Part shown: piece by piece, positions 1 to 5,357 of the stretch
How the letters are laid out: the number at the start of each line of letters is the position of its first letter
Numbering within the stretch: position 1 is the stretch's first letter
Assembly (NCBI GenBank): GCA_022360375.1
Contig: JAKSCW010000358.1
Coordinates: 1 to 5,407, forward strand
Source of the DNA: Balneolales bacterium
GTDB taxonomy: Bacteria > Bacteroidota > Rhodothermia > Balneolales > Balneolaceae
Length of the DNA stretch: 5,407 nt
Reading direction: 5' to 3'
Made by a program: the position numbers and the translations under genes
Notes under the pieces: model-generated
What the model was told of the DNA's origin: nothing
The model's input: the letters and a program-made list of their open reading frames with translations, nothing else
The model's database searches: none

Positions 1-171
1 ACGGCACCTGCCGCGGTTCGCGAAAAGGTATTGAAAGTAAGACCGAAACGGGAACAACAACTTATTCTCTCGGAAATTGATAACCAGGTAGAGGTAGCTA
101 AATCAGTGATTGAAGACTCCCAAAAGGAGATGTTGTACGCGGTTCGAAGAAAAATGAAAGCTGAGGGGTAA
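1..171 (+). CDS. fliG: C-terminal end of flagellar motor switch protein FliG (5'-truncated by window edge)
   Basis: Frame 1 is open from the first base to TAA at 169-171, giving the last 56 residues of a protein. FliG is the rotor protein of the flagellar C-ring; its C-terminal domain contacts the MotA cytoplasmic loop to produce torque. The tail reads APAAVREKVL, then an ILSEI stretch, then VIEDSQKEM and AVRRKMKAEG. It lines up without gaps to the remembered FliG-C ending: EEL(R)EK-L, a few residues, a (L)xEEL/I helix, VE(E/D)AQK(K/E)I and RRLEEEGE. The final VExAQKxI-like helix followed by RR and EG is the strongest match. The location just upstream of motA/motB supports a motility protein. 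The charged torque residues of FliG-C lie upstream of the window, so they cannot be checked. The match was made by eye against a remembered family pattern; another charged helical protein is possible. The stop is 1 nt before the next start codon. Confidence 0.62.
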   Translation, partial: TAPAAVREKVLKVRPKREQQLILSEIDNQVEVAKSVIEDSQKEMLYAVRRKMKAEG

Positions 172-172
172 A

Positions 173-1264
173 ATGAAAATCATCCGTGTTGAGGTTTTTA
201 TAGTGCTTTGCCTCATGTTTATGGGCTCGTTGGTTGTTCAGGCTCAATCACATCGGGATGGTGTGCCGTACCTGATGGGGCAGATAAGTGAGCAGATGAA
301 CGACGAATTGAGTGATTTGCCTGTTAGCATAAGAAGGGTTGCTGTATATAAGTTGAACTACAGTTCCATGAGGTTTTCTGAACAGGAAGTGGAATTCATC
401 CGGGGAGAAGTGGAAGCAAATTTAAGAGAATTTGCCGGCTTAACGGTTCTTTCGCCCCCGGAACTGGAGCCTAACGATAAAATGAAAATACTGGGTAACG
501 ATAGCACCCTGCAGATTTTGAACATCCAGGGACGTTCCCTGGCGGATGTTTCGCCAGAATACCTTGCTCAGATTTCAAATCAATATGCAGTTCAGGGCCT
601 TGTTGAACTTACTCTGCAAAAGAGAAACCCGGAAGGTCTTGTTATTTCTGTTCGAATGATAAGTCCGGAATCCAGAGAAATAATCTGGTCAAAGAGTTTT
701 ATCTCACAGCCATTTATAGTTAAAGAAGAAATTGATCCTGGTAAAATTCACATGCTTCATTTTGGGGTGGGATCCAGGCAAACCGAATCTTTATTTCGGG
801 CAGATACTTCATTTAGCAGTAATCCTGATACCAGTATTCAGGTGAATGCTATTTCCTTCGAAGTAACATATACCTTTCGGCAGTCTCTGAATGAAGAAAA
901 AAGCGCATATATAGGATTCACCGGTGGTTTAAATATCCTTAGGGCAACAGATGCCTCACAGTTTGATGTTAATTTGATGCAGCTTGGAGCTACCTATTAC
1001 CAGGCATTGTCTAAAAAGAATGAAGACATCGATGACTATAGATTGAAGTTTTTTGTAAATGCAAATGTTCAATTTGCTATCGATAATACCAAAGGTCAGG
1101 TATTTTCAACCCGGCCAGGATTAGTCTTGAATCTGAGTAACAACCTGGGGCTCTCTTTCTATTCAAGCTTTATTCTCTCCGGAGAAACCTTAACACTGGA
1201 AAACAACAATAGAATAACCTATGACAAAATTGGGTATGGTGTACAAGCAGTTGTTCGTTTTTAA
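173..1264 (+). CDS. Secreted CsgG/TolB-like protein with C-terminal beta-barrel-like domain, flagellar operon
   Basis: A 363-residue envelope protein. Residues 1-24 form a signal peptide (basic start, hydrophobic VFIVLCLMFMGSLVV, cleavage probably after VQA with Gln at +1). Residues about 50-178 look like the CsgG/TolB N-terminal/FlgO fold: VRRVAVYKL-type first strand, an amphipathic helix, then YAVQGLVELTL, a VISVRMIS strand and EIIWSKSF, which is the usual 'not found/it has activity in region x, made as part of y' strand order. Residues about 190-363 are rich in alternating polar/hydrophobic strands (ISFEVTYTF, SAYIGFTGGLNI, LGATYYQAL, LKFFVNANVQF, GLSFYSSF) and end in VVRF; a terminal Phe is typical of outer-membrane barrels. 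The start at 173 is supported by the signal peptide and by GAGGGG at 163-168, four bases upstream. It lies between fliG and motAB, so a role in anchoring or assembling the motor in the outer membrane is inferred. The fold assignment is by eye; no symbol is justified. Confidence 0.72.
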   Translation: MKIIRVEVFIVLCLMFMGSLVVQAQSHRDGVPYLMGQISEQMNDELSDLPVSIRRVAVYKLNYSSMRFSEQEVEFIRGEVEANLREFAGLTVLSPPELEPNDKMKILGNDSTLQILNIQGRSLADVSPEYLAQISNQYAVQGLVELTLQKRNPEGLVISVRMISPESREIIWSKSFISQPFIVKEEIDPGKIHMLHFGVGSRQTESLFRADTSFSSNPDTSIQVNAISFEVTYTFRQSLNEEKSAYIGFTGGLNILRATDASQFDVNLMQLGATYYQALSKKNEDIDDYRLKFFVNANVQFAIDNTKGQVFSTRPGLVLNLSNNLGLSFYSSFILSGETLTLENNNRITYDKIGYGVQAVVRF

Positions 1265-1865
1265 AAAGGTTTGGCTAATTGCAGTAGCAGTGTTGGTAGC
1301 CGGCGCCTGTGCTTCTCCTGAAGCACTTCAGGAGGCTGTAGAAGAAAGCCAACAGAACAATGGAGAAATCATTCCGCCAGATAATTCTGAATTAATGGAA
1401 GAAGAACGGGCGAGTGCCGGAACGGCAAATCCGGTGGTTATCACGTATCAAAATGCCAGTTCCAACATTCAAATCTCACTCGATCCAAGCAGGGATCAAT
1501 TCTACCTGGACTTGAAAGGGATGACTCCTTCCGAAAAAGACTCAATCATTGTAGTTGATTCAACAATTATAGAGCAGCGGGCAGTAGATATACAATCGTT
1601 ACTGTCCGGTTACAGAAAAGCCCAGGATTTATTTTATTTGGGAGAGTATAGAGATGCCCTGACAGAAGTGGATAAAACGCTTGAAATTCAGGAAACGGCA
1701 GACGCTTTTGCGCTAAAGGGTACCATCTTTTTTATGCTGGATAATATTACAGCTGCGCGGGCCAACTGGAATAGAGCGGTACAGTTAGATCCGGACATCC
1801 CGGTTCCAAGTATTCCGGAACTGGAGACATTAATTAACGAAATACGTGAGGACGGAGATCAATGA
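1221..1865 (+). CDS. TPR-containing lipoprotein of the motAB operon
   Basis: A 214-residue predicted lipoprotein. The N-terminus has two lysines, a hydrophobic run (VWLIAVAVLVAG) and a Cys at residue 30 preceded by VAGA, a slightly relaxed lipobox. Residues 31-70 are an acidic, Gln/Glu-rich linker. Residues about 131-157 (YRKAQDLFYLGEYRDAL) and about 160-191 (ADAFALKGTIF through AVQLDP) form two TPR units, a protein-protein interaction fold. The start at 1221 is the longest; ATG at 1236 (MVYKQ) gives a more compact signal peptide and is a good alternative. Neither has a clear ribosome binding site. Both starts lie inside the preceding gene (44-nt overlap at the longer start), so translational coupling is likely. 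Its stop overlaps the motA start (ATGA). In Vibrio and Campylobacter, lipoproteins and TPR-type proteins help build stator-associated disks; a similar role here is inferred from position only. Confidence 0.8.
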   Translation: MTKLGMVYKQLFVFKKVWLIAVAVLVAGACASPEALQEAVEESQQNNGEIIPPDNSELMEEERASAGTANPVVITYQNASSNIQISLDPSRDQFYLDLKGMTPSEKDSIIVVDSTIIEQRAVDIQSLLSGYRKAQDLFYLGEYRDALTEVDKTLEIQETADAFALKGTIFFMLDNITAARANWNRAVQLDPDIPVPSIPELETLINEIREDGDQ

Positions 1866-2680
1866 AGCTTTCATTAACAAATATTCTGGGCGTAGTTTTT
1901 AGTATTGGGATTTTGGTTTTTGGGATTACTGAGATTACAGGCACCACGAGTGTACTGTTATCAATTCCATTTCTGTCGGACTATACCTTTCTAAATATTC
2001 CCAGCCTGTTTATAGTATTGGGTGGTATTTTAAATGCAGTATTCATCACTTATCAGCCCAGGTATGTAGGGGAAGCATTTAGCAGTATTTTTCTTCTTTT
2101 TAGTCAATCGAGAACTTCTCCGAAAACTCTTGAAAATGATTTAGGAAATTTGCTGGTATGGAACGACCAAATCAAAAACGACAGGGTTAACGCACTTACT
2201 TCTCTGGAAGGTGAACACTCGAATTCGGTAACAGGATATTTGTTTTCTTTATTGAGTACAAACTACTCCAGCGAAGAAATTAATTCTTTTGGGTCTAACC
2301 ATATTGAAGAACACTATTTTCGGCAATTAGTGGTGGTTGATGTACTCAGGGCTATGGGGGCGGCAGCGCCATCTTTTGGGATGTTTGGTACCCTTTTTGG
2401 TTTAATTGTAATGCTTGGACAGCTGGAGAATCCATCTGGTATGGGCCCCGGACTTGCCGCAGCCTTAATTACCACACTTTATGGAATATCGTTAGCCCGG
2501 TTCGTGTTCTATCCGATAGCGGAAAAAATAAAAAACGTGGCCCAGTTGAATCGCTTCAGAGAATATTTTTTGCTGGAAGGAATCATCCTGATTAACGAAA
2601 AAAAATCTTCCTTCTATATTCAGGATAAAATGAGCACGTATTTACGTCGGGATTTCTCAAAAGCAATTAAAGAAGAATAG
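1862..2680 (+). CDS. motA: Flagellar stator protein MotA
   Basis: A 272-residue inner-membrane protein of the MotA/TolQ/ExbB superfamily. MotA and MotB form the ion-conducting stator that pushes on FliG. Four membrane segments are visible at about residues 7-27, 43-63, 168-188 and 196-216, with a large cytoplasmic loop (about 64-165) between the second and third and a cytoplasmic tail after the fourth. The diagnostic region AAAPSFGMFGTLFGLIVML (169-187) contains Pro170, equivalent to the conserved channel proline of E. coli MotA (Pro173). GPGLAAALITTLYGISLA (196-213) and FYPIAEK follow, with Pro218 matching the second conserved proline. Length is close to typical MotA (about 250-295). The start at 1862 has GGAG at 1854-1857 and overlaps the previous stop by 4 nt. 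The loop is hard to align by eye, so the FliG-contacting charges were not assigned. Confidence 0.95.
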   Translation: MKLSLTNILGVVFSIGILVFGITEITGTTSVLLSIPFLSDYTFLNIPSLFIVLGGILNAVFITYQPRYVGEAFSSIFLLFSQSRTSPKTLENDLGNLLVWNDQIKNDRVNALTSLEGEHSNSVTGYLFSLLSTNYSSEEINSFGSNHIEEHYFRQLVVVDVLRAMGAAAPSFGMFGTLFGLIVMLGQLENPSGMGPGLAAALITTLYGISLARFVFYPIAEKIKNVAQLNRFREYFLLEGIILINEKKSSFYIQDKMSTYLRRDFSKAIKEE

Positions 2681-2687
2681 ATAAGCT

Positions 2688-3365
2688 ATGATTAAGCGGG
2701 ATTATAGCGGACCTTCTGATATCCAGGAAGAACATGTTGAAGACCAGGAATGGTTATTGACGTATAGTGATATGATCACGTTGCTACTGGCCTTTTTTGC
2801 GATGTTAATTGCTGTTTCCTATGTGGATTTGAATTTGTGGGAGCAAATGAAGCAGGGGCTGCGTTCCGAGATTACAAAAGAAGAAAATGTTCGTACACCA
2901 TTAGCCGAAGTTAAGGCCGATTTGGACAGGTTGTTAGCCGAGGAAAAGGCACAAGGGTTGGTAGATATTACCCTGGATCGGGACGGAATAAAGCTATTTT
3001 TCACCAGTAGTTCATTTTATAATTCGGGGGAAGCCAATTTGTTGCCAACGGGGGAGGAGATTATTGATAAAGTGACCCAGGCAATGAATGTGCTCGATTT
3101 CTATAAATTCAATGTGGATGTGGAAGGTCACACCGACAATGTTCCCATAAACACACCTATTTATCCGTCTAACTGGGAGCTTTCAGTAGCCCGGGCTTCC
3201 GGAGTGGTAAAATATTTTATCCAGGATGGGATAGAGGGAGAACGATTAAAAGCATCCGGATATGCTGATACAAAGCCTCTAGTTCCGCATGTAGATGAAT
3301 TCGGAAATGATATTATTGAAAACAGGGCATCAAATCGACGGATCGTAATTCGTATCTATTACTAA
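2688..3365 (+). CDS. motB: Flagellar stator protein MotB (OmpA-type peptidoglycan-binding domain)
   Basis: A 225-residue partner of MotA that anchors the stator to the cell wall. After a short acidic cytoplasmic N-terminus comes one membrane helix (about 24-45) with the MotB signature WLLTYSDMITLLLAFF; Asp28 is the expected ion-binding aspartate (E. coli Asp32). Residues 46-62 could form the plug helix. The OmpA-C domain covers about 95-225, with VEGHTDNVPI (145-154), NWELSVARA (162-170), GYADTKP and NRASNRRI (212-219), the residues that bind peptidoglycan. It is shorter than E. coli MotB (308) but within the range of compact MotB proteins. It starts 7 nt after motA with no obvious Shine-Dalgarno sequence, so it is probably coupled to motA. 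Whether it carries H+ or Na+ cannot be told from the sequence. It is the last gene of the operon; a hairpin follows at once. Confidence 0.95.
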   Translation: MIKRDYSGPSDIQEEHVEDQEWLLTYSDMITLLLAFFAMLIAVSYVDLNLWEQMKQGLRSEITKEENVRTPLAEVKADLDRLLAEEKAQGLVDITLDRDGIKLFFTSSSFYNSGEANLLPTGEEIIDKVTQAMNVLDFYKFNVDVEGHTDNVPINTPIYPSNWELSVARASGVVKYFIQDGIEGERLKASGYADTKPLVPHVDEFGNDIIENRASNRRIVIRIYY

Positions 3366-3387
3366 GCGGAAAGAATCTCTTTTCGCT
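3365..3387 (+). terminator. Hairpin immediately after motB, possible weak terminator
   Basis: AGCGGAAAGA (3365-3374) and TCTTTTCGCT (3378-3387) form a 10-bp stem with one G-U pair and a 3-nt ATC loop. It begins on the last base of the motB stop codon. There is no run of T after it, so it is a poor intrinsic terminator; it may instead protect the 3' end of the mRNA. Its position at the end of the operon is the main support. Confidence 0.4.
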
Positions 3388-3807
3388 CTGAACATCCTTT
3401 CCTCCTTCTACAGGAGATCACCGTTTATTCCTGCCCTATTCACTCAATTCAGATTGGCATGAAATTGGATTTAAGTGAGCGAGATGTGTCCGATAACTAA
3501 CATGGACCATTAATTAAAGCACACTTAACATGGATCGAGATATCAGAAATATTATGATGCAACTTGAGATGCTTTTGAAAGAGTATCCGGAAGCACAATT
3601 CTACATCTACAGTGGTATACGTTCTATGGTTTCAGATCTTCTGAACTCCGTAGATTGCCTTGATGATTTGAAGGAGTAGGCAACACCTATGCGTATTTCA
3701 AACAAAAAATGCTGTATAAAACGTTAGTTGAATAGTGTACAGGAAAACCAGGCGTAAGAGTTGAAGCTACAGAAGCAGATGAATGACTGCTATAGAAAAC
3801 TACTGTT
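3366..3807. other. 442-bp intergenic stretch between motB and the DUF1579-like gene
   Basis: The two flanking genes converge on this stretch. Apart from the hairpin at its left edge and the small ORF at 3530-3679, it holds little that can be named. A second 5-bp hairpin (CTCCT 3402-3406 with AGGAG 3412-3416) is too small to call. A 9-nt direct repeat TAACATGGA occurs at 3498-3506 and 3526-3534, the second copy containing the small ORF's start codon. A 16-codon open stretch ending at TGA 3784-3786 (CTGKPGVRVEATEADE) reads like the end of a protein but has an in-frame stop just upstream and no start. Parts may be decayed coding sequence. No tRNA, CRISPR or insertion-sequence feature is visible. 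Confidence 0.5.
3530..3679 (+). CDS. Hypothetical 49-residue acidic small protein
   Basis: ATG at 3530 opens a 49-codon frame ending in TAG at 3677-3679; an in-frame TAA at 3515 means no longer start exists. The product begins MDRDIRNIMMQLEMLL and continues with KEYPEAQFYIYSGIRSMVSD and LLNSVDCLDDLKE. It is predicted to be mostly helical, acidic at its C-terminus, and has no membrane segment or signal peptide. The hydrophobic spacing suits two amphipathic helices joined by a YPEAQFYIYSG turn. The upstream sequence is A-rich (TTAAAG) without a real Shine-Dalgarno motif. I do not recognise the family. It could be a true small gene, or a remnant of a longer one. The amino-acid pattern looks protein-like rather than random, but at this length chance is a real alternative. 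Confidence 0.42.
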   Translation: MDRDIRNIMMQLEMLLKEYPEAQFYIYSGIRSMVSDLLNSVDCLDDLKE

Positions 3808-4320
3808 TTATTTCCTGGAATACATATAAGAAGACTGAAGGAAGTATTCTCCATTTGGTAATAAGAGGTATAATTCTTCAAGGATAGTTCCGTCCTCATT
3901 AAACTGAAATTCAAGGCGCATATTTAGTTCAGGATTGAAGCCCCATTGAGCTAATCCCGGAATACCTGAGAAATTTAAGCGATCTGATTCGGGGTCATAG
4001 TCTCCATAAAGAAGCAAGGAACTCCGCGATACATTATCAATCTGGTAGTACTCATAGCGGCCGTGTATTTCGCTGTAAGAAATGAAAACAACCCCCTCCG
4101 CTCCGGGCATAGCAAAATCCCCTGAGAGCTTGCTGCTATTGAATAAAGAGTTAAATGCAGCCGTTCCAGTCTCTTTAATACTATCATAACCAGGGGCTGG
4201 TGTTATTTCTACTTCTATATCCCATTCTCCCTGTAATTTTTTGAAAAGTGCATCAGGGGTGGTTTGTGCAAATGCAGAAATTCCTGAAAAAAGAAGTATA
4301 TATAGTAGAATTGATTTCAT
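3808..4320 (-). CDS. Secreted DUF1579-like hypothetical protein
   Basis: A 170-residue exported protein of unknown function. Residues 1-18 are a signal peptide (MKSILLYILLFSGISAFA) with cleavage before Gln19. The mature protein starts with a helix and then LQGEWDIEVEI (29-39), the L-x-G-x-W opening typical of DUF1579 and lipocalin-like barrels. A series of beta strands follows: GVVFISYSEIHGRYEYYQID, SSLLLYGDYDPESDRLNFSG, LNMRLEFQF and DGTILEELYLL. In related families this pattern gives a small beta barrel that may bind a ligand; the ligand is unknown. The start is set by the signal peptide, and AAGGA lies about 11 nt upstream on the minus strand. It is divergent from the membrane-bound regulator at 4423, so that regulator may control it. 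The family assignment rests on the LxGxW motif, length and strand pattern only. Confidence 0.78.
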   Translation of the reverse strand: MKSILLYILLFSGISAFAQTTPDALFKKLQGEWDIEVEITPAPGYDSIKETGTAAFNSLFNSSKLSGDFAMPGAEGVVFISYSEIHGRYEYYQIDNVSRSSLLLYGDYDPESDRLNFSGIPGLAQWGFNPELNMRLEFQFNEDGTILEELYLLLPNGEYFLQSSYMYSRK

Positions 4321-4422
4321 GATTTAGTATTCCTTTGTTGATATTTGATGTTTAAAAAGTACATCTTGAAGCCCGGCAAAAACCTGAAGGAAATATGAAG
4401 ATTCATCCAATTCCCTGATTTT
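4321..4422. promoter_or_regulatory. Divergent promoter region between the DUF1579-like gene and the ToxR-like regulator
   Basis: A 102-bp gap separates two divergent start codons, so it must hold both promoters and probably the regulator's binding site. It is AT-rich in its left half. On the minus strand TTGCCG and TTTAAA are spaced by 17 nt, a weak -35/-10 pair; the plus-strand candidates are poorer. No convincing palindrome or direct-repeat operator was found by eye. Winged-helix regulators of the OmpR class often bind loose direct repeats, so the absence of a palindrome is not informative. Confidence 0.45.
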
Positions 4423-5133
4423 ATGACACTGAATAACGCAAGTAAATCCAGCAATTTTCGAATAGGCCGGGATGTAGAAGTGTTTCCGGGAGAGAATAAA
4501 ATCAACGTGGCCGGTGAAGCCCGGAAAGTGGAACCCAGGGTGATGAGGGTGCTGGTGTTCTTGGTAAGAAATAAAGGCCGGGTTGTTTCCAGGCAAGAAA
4601 TCCTGAAGGAAATCTGGGAAGATGTGATTGTAAATGACGAAGCGATAACACAAAGTATTTACCAGCTTCGAAAGGCGTTAAGTGATGGGAAAGGAAGTAA
4701 AAAGTACATCGAAACTATTCCAAAGAAAGGCTATCGGTTTTTGGATAGGCAGGAAAACCCGGAGCCAGCCAGGAAAAAGATCTCGTTCAGGATTTCGATT
4801 TCCAAAGAAATGTTGTTAAGACCCAGGGTGGTTTTTCCAATGCTGGTTCTGGCAGGGCTTTTCATTCTTTTTAAGGTATTAATGCCAGTAAGTACCGCAG
4901 AACAAGCGGCCATTAAGTCTACACGACAAGTACAATTTGCTATGATTGATGACCAGCTTATTCCTTTGGATGAACTACAAGGAGACTATCACTTCAAAGA
5001 TAGTGTCTCCATCCGCCTTACTACCTACCAACACCCCGATAGCCTGGATATTGATATGGAAGAACTGGGCAGGCTATTATCTGTGTTTAATGTGGATTCG
5101 CTGGGGGTTGTGTTGGGGAACAAGCTGGATTAA
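4423..5133 (+). CDS. CadC/ToxR-type membrane-anchored winged-helix transcriptional regulator
   Basis: A 236-residue one-component regulator. Residues about 12-108 form an OmpR/PhoB-type winged helix: the beta-rich start (FRIGRDVEVFPGENKINVAG), EARKVEPRVMRVLVFLVRN, KGRVVSRQEILKEIW (helix 2), DEAITQSIYQLRKALSD (recognition helix 3) and YIETIPKKGYRFLD (the wing hairpin). After a basic linker, residues about 136-155 (VVFPMLVLAGLFILFKVLM) are a single membrane helix. Residues 156-236 are a small periplasmic domain without cysteines, unlike the redox-sensitive domains of ToxR or CadC. The protein would sense an envelope signal and bind DNA from the membrane. The periplasmic domain is not recognised. 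The start at 4423 has no clear Shine-Dalgarno sequence; no longer in-frame start is apparent. It is divergent from the DUF1579-like gene, its most likely target besides itself. It is much shorter than CadC (512) and lacks any TPR or WD40 extension. Confidence 0.9.
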   Translation: MTLNNASKSSNFRIGRDVEVFPGENKINVAGEARKVEPRVMRVLVFLVRNKGRVVSRQEILKEIWEDVIVNDEAITQSIYQLRKALSDGKGSKKYIETIPKKGYRFLDRQENPEPARKKISFRISISKEMLLRPRVVFPMLVLAGLFILFKVLMPVSTAEQAAIKSTRQVQFAMIDDQLIPLDELQGDYHFKDSVSIRLTTYQHPDSLDIDMEELGRLLSVFNVDSLGVVLGNKLD

Positions 5134-5162
5134 GCCATTGCGGGAATAATTGATTCCAGTTA

Positions 5163-5184
5163 AGCCCAAGCGGACGCTTGGGCT
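5163..5184 (+). terminator. Palindromic hairpin after the regulator gene, probable terminator
   Basis: AGCCCAAGC (5163-5171) and GCTTGGGCT (5176-5184) give a perfect 9-bp GC-rich stem with a GGAC loop, 29 nt after the regulator's stop. The following ATTT is short for a U-tract. The core is also one arm of an inverted repeat (see the repeat entry), so it may be a repeat element used as a terminator. Confidence 0.6.
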
Positions 5185-5255
5185 ATTTGGGGGAAGCTGG
5201 ATTAGTCTAAGATTGGAATGGATAATTCTAAGTAAATCCAAGCGTCCGCTTGTGC
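5164..5255. repeat. Pair of inverted palindromic repeats (REP/BIME-like)
   Basis: The 18-mer at 5164-5181 (GCCCAAGCGGACGCTTGG) and the reverse complement of 5238-5255 agree at 17 of 18 positions, separated by 56 nt. Each unit is itself a palindrome (CAAGC/GCTTG around GGAC or GTCC). Two palindromic units in opposite orientation in an intergenic space resemble the REP/BIME elements spread by RAYT transposases. Whether the unit recurs elsewhere in the genome cannot be seen here. Confidence 0.6.
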
Positions 5256-5272
5256 CATCGGTTCACTAAAAC

Positions 5273-5300
5273 AAAAAAAGCCCCCAGAATTGGAGGCTTT
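5273..5300 (-). terminator. Intrinsic terminator of the tRNA-Arg 3' fragment (minus strand)
   Basis: Read on the minus strand, AAAGCCTCCA (5300-5291), loop ATTC, and TGGGGGCTTT (5286-5277) form a 10-bp stem with one U-G pair. The run of T continues to 5273 for seven in total. On the plus strand the same stem has a C-A mismatch and no T-run, so it works on the minus strand. It begins 15 nt beyond the discriminator base of the tRNA fragment, where a tRNA terminator would be. Confidence 0.85.
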
Positions 5301-5315
5301 GAATAAATCAATGTG

Positions 5316-5357
5316 TACACCCGACAAGATTCGAACTTGTAACCGCCTGATTCGTAG
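5316..5357 (-). tRNA. 3' half of tRNA-Arg(ACG); likely att site of an integrated element
   Basis: Read on the minus strand from 5357 to 5316: anticodon loop CTACGAA (anticodon ACG at 5355-5353), 3' anticodon stem TCAGG, 5-nt variable region CGGTT, T stem ACAAG, loop TTCGAAT, T stem CTTGT (perfect 5 bp), 3' acceptor strand CGGGTGT and discriminator A. CCA is not encoded. The 5' part is missing: the base-pairing partner of TCAGG should be CCTGA but the sequence is ATTTT, there is no D-arm (no AGCTCAG-like or GGTAGAGC-like run), and no ACACCCG to close the acceptor stem within the remaining 50 nt. The break is at the anticodon loop, a usual crossover point for tyrosine integrases in tRNA genes. 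ACG would decode CGN arginine codons after deamination of A to inosine. Alternatives are an intron-split tRNA or a decayed tRNA copy. Confidence 0.78.

Noticed and set aside
2819..3004. Minus-strand 61-codon frame inside motB
   Set aside because: It is antisense to the conserved motB coding sequence, with a composition typical of a shadow frame.
1862..3365. MotA/MotB-like pair as a ZorAB-type anti-phage system or a TolQR/ExbBD pair
   Set aside because: No zorC/D/E-type genes follow. MotB has the classic short OmpA-C layout and MotA the usual four-helix length. The neighbours look flagellar.
3739..3786. Short protein-like tail (TGKPGVRVEATEADE) ending at TGA 3784-3786
   Set aside because: It is only 16 codons after an in-frame stop and has no start; too short to call a pseudogene.
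3796..3809. AAAAC/GTTTT hairpin at the end of the DUF1579-like gene as its terminator
   Set aside because: The stem is only 5 A/T-rich pairs, overlaps the stop codon and has no clear T-run on the minus strand.
3687..3914. Minus-strand 75-codon frame overlapping the DUF1579-like gene
   Set aside because: It overlaps the end of a well-supported gene in another frame and has no protein-like features of its own.
4324..4653. Minus-strand 109-codon frame over the divergent promoter and regulator start
   Set aside because: It is antisense to the conserved winged-helix coding region; no signal peptide or known motif.
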